A DNA stretch of 8,396 nt from Fusobacterium sp. (lineage in GTDB: Bacteria > Fusobacteriota > Fusobacteriia > Fusobacteriales > Fusobacteriaceae): the NCBI GenBank assembly GCA_018457305.1, contig JAGYHM010000048.1, positions 1 through 8,396 on the forward strand, given 5' to 3'. The notes under the pieces are model-generated. The model saw only the letters and a list, made by a program, of their open reading frames with translations. It was not told where the DNA came from and did not search any database. Both the position numbers and the translations under genes were made by a program. Each line of letters begins with the position of its first letter. The stretch's first letter is position 1. This document shows positions 1 to 5,936 of this stretch, piece by piece.

Positions 1-647
1 AAATTAAAATTAAAAATAAAGAAACAAGTTTTTCTGTTGTCATAGATAAGGAAGAAATAGGTGAATTTATTTTAAATGTTCCAGGAGAGCATAATATTTC
101 AAATGTCTTACCAGTAATTTATTTTGCATTAAAATTTGGTGTTGCTAAAGAAGTAATAAAAGAGGCTTTATATAAGTTTAAAGGCTCAAAGAGAAGATAT
201 GATATTCTTTTTGATGGAGAAATAAATTCACAGGGTAAAAATATAAAATTAAGAATAATAGATGATTATGCTCATCATCCAACTGAAATAAAAGCAACTT
301 TAAGTGGAGTTAAATCTGTTGATGATTTTGATATAGTTGCAGTTTTTCAACCACATAGATACAGTAGGGTAAAATTTTTATTGGATGGTTTTAAAGAAGC
401 ATTTAAAGATATAGAAAAAGTCATACTATTACCTATTTATTCAGCGGGTGAAGAAAATTTGAATAACGTTAGTATCGAAAAATTAAAAGAGAATATAAAT
501 CACTCCAATGTAGAGGTTGTAGATGAATGGCAAGACGTAAAAGAGTATGTAAAAAAAATACAAAAAAATACAACTTTTGTATTTATGGGTGCGGGGAATA
601 TTTCAAAATTGGCTCATGAATTGAGTGAAGAAATAAATAAAGATTAA
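1..647 (+). CDS. murC: UDP-N-acetylmuramate--L-alanine ligase MurC (3' part)
   Basis: This is the C-terminal 214 residues of a Mur ligase; the 5' half lies outside the window and the reading frame enters at base 3. MurC is a cytoplasmic ATP-dependent ligase that adds L-Ala to UDP-MurNAc, the first step of the stem peptide. The diagnostic signature DDYAHHPTE is encoded from about base 261, and the PHRYSR motif follows at about 350-363; both are typical of MurC rather than MurD, E or F. The region preceding them (VPGEHN, about 81-98) fits the end of the Mur ligase central domain, and the rest is the C-terminal Rossmann-like domain, ending with the FMGAGNI segment. An in-frame ATG at 381 is internal to the protein and not a start. 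The gene stops at 645-647, directly before murB, so the two are almost certainly co-transcribed. Family assignment is secure. Confidence 0.95.
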   Translation, partial: IKIKNKETSFSVVIDKEEIGEFILNVPGEHNISNVLPVIYFALKFGVAKEVIKEALYKFKGSKRRYDILFDGEINSQGKNIKLRIIDDYAHHPTEIKATLSGVKSVDDFDIVAVFQPHRYSRVKFLLDGFKEAFKDIEKVILLPIYSAGEENLNNVSIEKLKENINHSNVEVVDEWQDVKEYVKKIQKNTTFVFMGAGNISKLAHELSEEINKD

Positions 648-683
648 GTGTTTTTTAAAAATGTAGAAGGGAATAAAATTATA

Positions 684-1523
684 ATGAAAGAATTTGAAAA
701 TTGTGAAATAAAAGAGTATTCTAATATGAAAGTTGGAGGGAAAGCCAAGAAACTTATAATTTTAGAAAAAAAAGAAGAACTTATTAACATATATAAAAAT
801 GAAAAAGATATTTTTTTACTAGGAAATGGAACAAATGTTTTATTTACTGATGAGTATATAGATAAAACTTTTATTTGCACAAAAAATGTAAATAGAATAG
901 AAAATTTAGAAGATAGAAGAGTAAAAATTGAAATGGGAGCTACTATCAATGATTTAATAGATTTTATGGGAGAAAATAATTATTCTGGCTTAGAAAGTCT
1001 ATATGGAATTCCTGGAACAATAGGTGGACTTATCTATATGAATGGTGGAGCTTTTGGAGTAGAAATTTTTGATAAAATAGAATCTATTGAAATTTTAGAT
1101 GAAAATTTTGAAATTAGAGAAATAAAAAAAGAAGATTTAAAAGTTTCATATAGAAGGACAGAAGTTCAAGATAAAAAATGGCTTGTGGTGGGTGCGATAT
1201 TCAAATTTGATGAAAATTTTGATGCGGCGAGAGTAAAAGAAATAAAAGAACTTCGTGAAAGTAAGCATCCTTTGGATAAACCAAGTTTAGGAAGCACATT
1301 TAAAAATCCGACTGGAGATTTTGCAGCAAGATTAATATCAGAATGTAATTTAAAAGGTTATAGTGTTGGTGGAGCAAAAATTTCAGAAAAACATCCTAAT
1401 TTTATTTTGAATATGGGAAATGCAAAATTTAAAGACATAGAAAAAATTTTAAAAACTGTAAAAGAAAAAGTTTTTGAAAAATTTTCTGTGAAATTAGAAG
1501 AAGAAATAATTATTATAAAATAA
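684..1523 (+). CDS. murB: UDP-N-acetylenolpyruvoylglucosamine reductase MurB
   Basis: MurB is a cytoplasmic FAD enzyme that uses NADPH to reduce UDP-GlcNAc-enolpyruvate to UDP-MurNAc, the substrate of MurC just upstream. With the ATG at 684 the protein has 279 residues. Visible features are the FAD-binding GNGTN motif (47-51), the GIPGTIGG and MNGGAFG segments of the FAD domain, the substrate-contacting SYRR (Y156, R157), the GSTFKNP motif with the proton-donor serine at 204, and a C-terminal LEEE whose last Glu (274) matches the catalytic glutamate. The layout fits the shorter type II MurB. The frame stays open upstream to a GTG at 648 that abuts the murC stop, which would add 12 residues. 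I prefer ATG 684 because AGAAGGGA (665-672) precedes it, though its spacing is rather long, and because the first conserved block (KEYSNMKVGG) then lies near the usual distance from the N-terminus. The start is uncertain; the function is not. Confidence 0.93.
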   Translation: MKEFENCEIKEYSNMKVGGKAKKLIILEKKEELINIYKNEKDIFLLGNGTNVLFTDEYIDKTFICTKNVNRIENLEDRRVKIEMGATINDLIDFMGENNYSGLESLYGIPGTIGGLIYMNGGAFGVEIFDKIESIEILDENFEIREIKKEDLKVSYRRTEVQDKKWLVVGAIFKFDENFDAARVKEIKELRESKHPLDKPSLGSTFKNPTGDFAARLISECNLKGYSVGGAKISEKHPNFILNMGNAKFKDIEKILKTVKEKVFEKFSVKLEEEIIIIK

Positions 1524-1543
1524 TTTTTTATTAGGAGTGAAAA

Positions 1544-2407
1544 ATGAAAATAGCAGTTTTTATGGGTGGAAGCTCTTCTGAAAGAGAAATTTCATTGAAA
1601 AGTGGTGAAGCAGTTTTAAATAGTTTAAAAAAACAAAATTATGATGCCTATGGTATTATTTTAAATGAAGATAATCAGATAAGTGCTTTTATTGAGAACG
1701 AATATGATTTAGCTTATTTAGTTTTACATGGTGGAAATGGAGAAAATGGAAAAATTCAAAGTTTACTAGATATGTTAGGGAAGAAATATACGGGTTCTGG
1801 TTTTTTGGCAAGTGCTATAACAATGGATAAGAAAAAAACTAAACAGATAGCAAGTCAGGTTGGAATATTAAGTCCTAAGGAATACGATAAAATAGAATCT
1901 GTTAAAAATTTTCCTGTAATAGTTAAACCAGTAGATGAAGGCTCAAGTAAAGGACTTTTTATCTGCAATAATATAAAAGAATTAGAGGTTGCTATTGAAA
2001 AAATTGAAAAACCAATAATAGAAGATTATATAGTTGGGGAAGAATTAACAGTAGCAGTTTTAAATGGAGAAGCTCTAGGAGTATTAAAAATAATTCCAAA
2101 GGCTGCAATGATTTATGATTATGATTCAAAATATCAAATAGGTGGCTCAATTCATGAATATCCAGCTAAAATAGAAGATAAGTTATACAAAGAAGCAATG
2201 AGATTAGCAGAACTTGTACATAAAGAATTTGGAATGAAAGGTATTTCGAGAAGTGATTTTATTTTAAGTAATAATAAACTTTATTTTTTAGAAGTAAACT
2301 CTTCTCCTGGGATGACTAAGACAAGTTTGGTTCCAGATTTAGCAACATTGAAGGGTTATACTTTTGATGATATAGTAAAAATTATGGTAAATACTTTTAA
2401 AAACTAG
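1544..2407 (+). CDS. ddl: D-alanine--D-alanine ligase
   Basis: Ddl is a cytoplasmic ATP-grasp enzyme that makes the D-Ala-D-Ala dipeptide later added to the stem peptide by MurF; it is the target of D-cycloserine. The product is 287 residues, slightly shorter than E. coli DdlB. The N-terminal GGSSSEREISL carries the Glu (13) that binds the first D-Ala. HGGNGENGKIQ matches the family motif with N replacing the common D. KPVDEGSSKG holds the active-site Ser134, and the omega loop YDYDSKY supplies Lys196 and Tyr197, the latter matching the tyrosine of D-Ala-D-Ala-specific rather than D-Ala-D-Lac ligases. D238, E250 and N252 (SDF, LEVN) are the metal ligands, followed by SSPGMT. By alignment from memory the Glu-Ser-Tyr triad is intact. 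AGGAG (1533-1537) lies six bases before the ATG, and only 20 bases separate it from murB. The Tyr in the loop argues against vancomycin-type specificity. Confidence 0.95.
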   Translation: MKIAVFMGGSSSEREISLKSGEAVLNSLKKQNYDAYGIILNEDNQISAFIENEYDLAYLVLHGGNGENGKIQSLLDMLGKKYTGSGFLASAITMDKKKTKQIASQVGILSPKEYDKIESVKNFPVIVKPVDEGSSKGLFICNNIKELEVAIEKIEKPIIEDYIVGEELTVAVLNGEALGVLKIIPKAAMIYDYDSKYQIGGSIHEYPAKIEDKLYKEAMRLAELVHKEFGMKGISRSDFILSNNKLYFLEVNSSPGMTKTSLVPDLATLKGYTFDDIVKIMVNTFKN

Positions 2408-2434
2408 TTAGTTATTAAAGTAAGGGAGAGGTTT

Positions 2435-3115
2435 ATGATTTTAAGAATTATTATTTTTAGTTTAGTAGTATATATTTTTTTCCTCATACCAAAAAATTTT
2501 TTGAGTTTAGATTATTTTAAAATTACTAAAATAAATGTAGTAGATAATTCAAAAATATTGGAGTCTGAATTGACAAATTTAACAAAAAAGATATATAATA
2601 AGAAAAATGTACAATTAAATTACGAAGAATTAGAAAAATTTTATGAAAAAGATTTGAGAGTAGAAAAATTAAAATTTGAAGATGTAGGTCTTGGTGAAAT
2701 TAAAATAACTGCGAATGGAAAGAAATTAAAATGCTATACTATAAAAAATAATAAGGTATTTCTTGTAGATGAAAATGGAGAAATTTTTGGTTATTTACAT
2801 GAAAATGAAAGAAAATTTTTGCCTATTATTATAGCTAATACTCAAGAAGAAAGAAAGGAATTAATAGAAATTCTAAATCGTATTTCAGGAATACATTTGG
2901 TGAAGTATATTTCACAATTTTCTAAAATTTCAGAAAATGAGTATAAAATTATTTTAGTCGATGGAGTCAAATTAAAGATTAAATCAGATATTGATTTAGA
3001 AAAATTTAAAGTAGCAGAAAGATTGTATTTAGAAATGAATGAAACAAAAAAGGTAGATTATCTTGATCTACGATTTAATGATTATATAATAAAATATTTG
3101 GGTGATGATGAATGA
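2435..3115 (+). CDS. ftsQ: Cell division protein FtsQ/DivIB
   Basis: This is a bitopic inner-membrane protein of 226 residues. A single transmembrane helix (about residues 3-21) starts almost at the N-terminus, leaving practically no cytoplasmic tail. A POTRA-like region follows (FKITKINVVDN, from about residue 28), then a mixed alpha/beta domain. The C-terminal YLDLRFNDYIIKY (about 209-221) matches the conserved strand VDLRYxNG of FtsQ. In other bacteria FtsQ pairs with FtsL and FtsB in the periplasm and relays the signal that activates septal peptidoglycan synthesis. Sequence identity within this family is always low, so the call rests on topology, the C-terminal motif and its position between ddl and ftsA. 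GGGAGAG (2424-2430) is the ribosome binding site. The stop overlaps the ftsA start. It is shorter than E. coli FtsQ (276 residues), mainly at the N-terminus. Confidence 0.88.
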   Translation: MILRIIIFSLVVYIFFLIPKNFLSLDYFKITKINVVDNSKILESELTNLTKKIYNKKNVQLNYEELEKFYEKDLRVEKLKFEDVGLGEIKITANGKKLKCYTIKNNKVFLVDENGEIFGYLHENERKFLPIIIANTQEERKELIEILNRISGIHLVKYISQFSKISENEYKIILVDGVKLKIKSDIDLEKFKVAERLYLEMNETKKVDYLDLRFNDYIIKYLGDDE

Positions 3116-4422
3116 AAGATAAAAAAATTATGAAAGTAGCACTGGATATTGGAAACCACAGTATAAAATTACTTATGGGGGAAATGAATTCAGAATGTAC
3201 TAAGATTTCAGTTTTAGATTATGTTAAAGTTAGAAGTAGAGGGATAAGAAAAAGTATTATAGAAGATTCTGAAGCATTTTATGAGTCTCTTAGTGAAGCG
3301 GTTCAAGAATTAACGAATAAAACAGGTTATGCAATTGATAAAATGTCAGTAGGGATAGGAAGTTCAGGAGTCATTTCAAGGACTAAAAATATAGGAATTT
3401 CTTTTGAGGAAAAAGAAATAAAAAAAGAAGATTTAGATAAATTATACCAAAAAGCAAAGAAAGAAATCTTTGGAGCAAAGGTTGATGGTTATTATAGGAC
3501 TTTATATTGTGAAGCATATAATATAAAGATAAATAATGCTAAAATAGTTAGAGATCCAGTTGGAATGATAGCAAAAGAATTACAAGCAACAGTTTATGTG
3601 GTATATATAGATGAAGCTTATGTAGAAAAAATAGTTGAAATAATAAATAAATTAGGTTTAGAAGTAGATAATATATATTTGAATTCATATGTTTCAGCAA
3701 AAGGAACTTTAGATATAGAATCAAGAAAAATGGGAATAGCACATGTTGATATAGGTTATGCTTCAACAGATATAATTTTACTAAAAAATAACAAGGTTTT
3801 ACATACAAAGACAATACAAATAGGAGAAATGCATTATATTTCAGATTTATCTTATATGCTTAAAATTTCTAAGGAAATGGCACAAGAAATTTTAGAAAAA
3901 TTTAAAAATAAAGAATATGAATCTGATAATACAATAAAATTTGACTCTAAAAAAGTATCTATTAGAGATATTAAAGATGTTATTCAAGCTAGAACGGGAG
4001 ATATAATAGATTTTATAAATTTAACTATAGAAGATTCAGGATTTAATGGTTATTTGGCTAAAGGAATAGTTTTAACTGGAGGAGTTGCAGATTTAGAAGG
4101 CGTTTTAGAGAATATTAAAGGTAAAATAGGCTATCCTGTAAAAAAAGAATTACCAATAAAAATAAAGGGTTTAAATAAGTATTCTTATGGAGATGCAGTT
4201 GTAGTGGGAATATTTTTTGAAGATTTAGAAAAAGAATATCGCTCATATCAAGAGAAGTTAAGAGAACAGGAAAATGTGAATACAGAAGAAAATGATGAAG
4301 AGATGGAAGAAAAAATTGATGAAGTAGATGAAATTTTGGAAGAAGAGTTAGAAGAAGAAGGAGAAAGTTTCTTTAATAAAGCTGTGAGTAAAACTACAAA
4401 ATTTTTTAAAGAATTTTTTTAG
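3112..4422 (+). CDS. ftsA: Cell division protein FtsA (actin-like FtsZ tether)
   Basis: FtsA is an actin-family ATPase that binds the FtsZ C-terminal peptide and anchors the ring to the inner membrane. The 436-residue product shows the actin-fold nucleotide motifs in order: phosphate 1 at D12-IG-NHSIK, phosphate 2 at D213-IGYASTDI, and the adenosine motif TGGVAD (322-327). The FtsA-specific 1C domain replaces the actin 1B domain (roughly residues 85-170). Phosphate 2 reads GYAST where many FtsAs have GGGTT, a moderate divergence. Residues 387-419 form an extremely acidic linker (19 Asp/Glu in 33). The last 17 residues (420-436, FFNKAVSKTTKFFKEFF) form a textbook amphipathic membrane-targeting helix. 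The start overlaps the ftsQ stop (ATGA), implying translational coupling; only a weak GGGTGAT (3100-3106) precedes it. A second ATG at 3130 would still keep the whole fold. Identification is secure from motifs and from ftsZ next door. Confidence 0.94.
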   Translation: MKDKKIMKVALDIGNHSIKLLMGEMNSECTKISVLDYVKVRSRGIRKSIIEDSEAFYESLSEAVQELTNKTGYAIDKMSVGIGSSGVISRTKNIGISFEEKEIKKEDLDKLYQKAKKEIFGAKVDGYYRTLYCEAYNIKINNAKIVRDPVGMIAKELQATVYVVYIDEAYVEKIVEIINKLGLEVDNIYLNSYVSAKGTLDIESRKMGIAHVDIGYASTDIILLKNNKVLHTKTIQIGEMHYISDLSYMLKISKEMAQEILEKFKNKEYESDNTIKFDSKKVSIRDIKDVIQARTGDIIDFINLTIEDSGFNGYLAKGIVLTGGVADLEGVLENIKGKIGYPVKKELPIKIKGLNKYSYGDAVVVGIFFEDLEKEYRSYQEKLREQENVNTEENDEEMEEKIDEVDEILEEELEEEGESFFNKAVSKTTKFFKEFF

Positions 4423-4464
4423 AATAAATAATTAAAAAATAATATAAAAGGGGAGGACTTATCT

Positions 4465-5532
4465 ATGAGTGAAGGGTTAAAAAATCTTGTAAAAATAAAA
4501 GTAATTGGTGTTGGTGGCGGTGGTGGAAACGCCATAAATGATATGGTATATTCTGGAGTTAAAGGAGTAGAATTTATAGCTGCTAATACAGATAGACAAG
4601 ATTTAGAAAAATCTTTAGCAGATATAAAACTTCAAATTGGAGAAAAATTAACAAGAGGATTGGGAGCAGGAGCTGATCCTTATGTAGGAAAAGAAGCAGC
4701 AGAGGAAGATAAAGAAAAAATAGAAGAATTATTAAAAGGAACAGATATGTTATTTATAACTGCTGGAATGGGTGGTGGAACTGGAACAGGAGCAGCACCA
4801 GTTATTGCAGGAATAGCAAAAGCCTTAGGAGTTTTAACAGTAGCAGTTGTTACAAAGCCATTTAGTTTTGAAGGAAAGAAAAGAAAAAATAATGCAGATG
4901 AAGGAATAAAGAATTTAAAAGAAAATGTTGATAGTTTGGTTGTAATACCTAACGATAAATTATTTGATTTACCTGACAAAACAATAACTTTACAAAATGC
5001 TTTTAAAGAAGCAAATAATATTTTAAGAATAGGAATAAAAGCAGTTGTTGATTTAGTTATGGGACAAGGATTTATAAATTTAGACTTTGCAGATATAAGA
5101 GCAACTCTTTTAAATTCTGGAATAGCAGTTTTAGGATTTGGAGAAGGAGAAGGCGAAAATAGAGCGATGAAAGCAGCAGAGAAAGCTTTATTATCACCAC
5201 TTTTAGAAAAATCTATACAAGGTGCAGATAAAATTCTTATTAACTTAATGACTTCTGCAGACGTAGGTTTACAAGAATCTCAATCAGTTGCAGAGATAAT
5301 AAGAGAAGCAGCAGGAAAAACAATTGACGATGTAATGTTTGGTGTAAGTATAAATCCAGATTTTACAGATAGAATAGAAATTACTATTATAGCTAATAAT
5401 TTTAGTGATGAAACAGAAAAAAGTGAACCTTTTATAAAAGTTATTGAGAAAAAAGATGAAGAAGTAAAAGAAGAGGGAAAAAAAGAAGAAGTTGATGATT
5501 TAGATTTACCTGTTTGGATGAGAAAAAAATAA
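4465..5532 (+). CDS. ftsZ: Cell division protein FtsZ (tubulin-like GTPase)
   Basis: FtsZ polymerises in the cytoplasm in a GTP-dependent way into the ring that directs division. The 355-residue protein has every hallmark: glycine-rich GVGGGGGN (15-22), NTD, the GEKLTRGLGAGADP block, the tubulin signature GGGTGTG (103-109), the PFSFEG and VIPND segments, and the T7 synergy loop NLDFADIR with catalytic N205, D207 and D210. The globular core ends near residue 313 (IIANNF). A short charged linker of about 30 residues (314-343) follows, then the C-terminal peptide DDLDLPVWMRKK (344-355), the docking site for FtsA and other partners. The ribosome binding site AAGGGGAGGA (4448-4457) is the strongest in the dcw block, fitting the high level of FtsZ that cells need. 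An intrinsic terminator lies directly downstream, so ftsZ is the last gene of the unit. Confidence 0.98.
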   Translation: MSEGLKNLVKIKVIGVGGGGGNAINDMVYSGVKGVEFIAANTDRQDLEKSLADIKLQIGEKLTRGLGAGADPYVGKEAAEEDKEKIEELLKGTDMLFITAGMGGGTGTGAAPVIAGIAKALGVLTVAVVTKPFSFEGKKRKNNADEGIKNLKENVDSLVVIPNDKLFDLPDKTITLQNAFKEANNILRIGIKAVVDLVMGQGFINLDFADIRATLLNSGIAVLGFGEGEGENRAMKAAEKALLSPLLEKSIQGADKILINLMTSADVGLQESQSVAEIIREAAGKTIDDVMFGVSINPDFTDRIEITIIANNFSDETEKSEPFIKVIEKKDEEVKEEGKKEEVDDLDLPVWMRKK

Positions 5533-5540
5533 AAAAAATA

Positions 5541-5570
5541 AAAAGGAACTCTGATTTAGAGTTCTTTTTT
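5541..5570 (+). terminator. Intrinsic terminator after ftsZ
   Basis: A 7-bp perfect stem GAACTCT (5546-5552) / AGAGTTC (5558-5564) with loop GATTT is followed by six Ts (5565-5570). The A-run before the stem can pair with the T-run, lengthening the helix and possibly giving some activity in the opposite direction. It starts 9 bases after the ftsZ stop and closes the dcw transcription unit. Confidence 0.9.
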
Positions 5571-5805
5571 ATTTTATTGGTGTAGCTTTCTCATAAAAGT
5601 CAAGACGATTAGATTTCCTAAAATTGCTGTGTGATTATAGTAAAAGGACGTAAGGAATTTTTTACAACAAGAATTTTAAAAAACTAATAGATTTAAAAAG
5701 TTTTTTAAATAAAAAAGATATAAAACATTTCCTGTAAAATGATTTTATTAAAATAGTTAATAGTAGTTCTAAAAAATATTAGACAAGTAATTATTAAAAT
5801 ATTAA
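5571..5805. other. Intergenic region between dcw block and ggt unit
   Basis: No convincing gene is present. Bases about 5577-5675 form an island of roughly one-third G+C (23 of 70 in 5581-5650), against about 13% in the next stretch (9 of 70 in 5681-5750). On the minus strand this island is an open frame of 33 codons (stop at 5574-5576) with no ATG near its beginning and no ribosome binding site, so I do not call a gene. It could be a decayed gene, a dispersed intergenic repeat or a small RNA. The rest is nearly pure A/T with weak hairpins, including 5675-5709 and a bulged one at 5720-5748. Confidence 0.6.
5675..5709. repeat. 11-bp perfect inverted repeat, AT-only core
   Basis: TTTAAAAAACT (5675-5685) and AGTTTTTTAAA (5699-5709) are exact reverse complements separated by 13 bases. 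In RNA this makes a weak A-U hairpin whose right arm contains six U. It could be a poor terminator for anything transcribed from the preceding island, or chance in a sequence this AT-rich. Confidence 0.4.
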
Positions 5806-5835
5806 AAAAAATAAAAGAAGAAAAAATAAAAGAAG
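5806..5835 (+). repeat. Perfect 15-bp tandem repeat abutting the ggt -35 box
   Basis: AAAAAATAAAAGAAG occurs twice head to tail (5806-5820 and 5821-5835), ending exactly one base before the TTTACA -35 element. Relative to the predicted transcription start it covers about -65 to -36, the position of UP elements and of activator sites. Role inferred from position only. Confidence 0.75.
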
Positions 5836-5864
5836 TTTACATTTTTTTAATTTTGTGCTATTAT
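5836..5864 (+). promoter_or_regulatory. Sigma70-type promoter with extended -10 for ggt
   Basis: TTTACA (5836-5841) and TATTAT (5859-5864) are separated by exactly 17 bases. The TGC just before the -10 (5856-5858) gives the TGn extended -10 motif. The predicted start is near 5871, leaving a leader of about 65 bases before the ggt ATG. It is the best promoter-like match in the intergenic region, and the terminator behind ftsZ makes an independent promoter necessary here. Confidence 0.75.
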
Positions 5865-5936
5865 TTTCATAAGAATAAGCAAATAGAACAAATAAAATTA
5901 AAGTAGTAAAAAAATAAAAAAATTAAGGAGGAGTTT

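Noticed and set aside
381..647. A separate small gene starting at ATG 381
   Set aside because: The frame is open from base 3 and encodes continuous MurC sequence, so this ATG is internal.
648..683. Upstream GTG start for murB, abutting the murC stop
   Set aside because: There is no good ribosome binding site at the right distance and the 12 added residues match no MurB feature I know; the ATG at 684 is preferred, though the GTG cannot be excluded.
644..949. Antisense open frame opposite murB
   Set aside because: It is low-complexity Ser/Phe/Ile-rich sequence mirroring murB codons, with no ribosome site; similar antisense frames opposite ftsA (3548-3814), ftsZ (4680-4979) and ggt (6041-6271) were rejected for the same reason.
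5577..5675. A minus-strand 33-codon gene in the intergenic island
   Set aside because: It has no ATG at its beginning, no Shine-Dalgarno and a stop just upstream; it is kept as an unexplained island only.
5720..5748. Bulged AT-rich hairpin as a terminator or riboswitch
   Set aside because: It has eleven mostly A-U pairs with a bulge and no clean U tract, and such pairings are frequent by chance in DNA this AT-rich.
5871..5936. Riboswitch in the ggt leader
   Set aside because: The leader is about 65 bases of almost pure A/T with no stable stem or recognisable conserved core.
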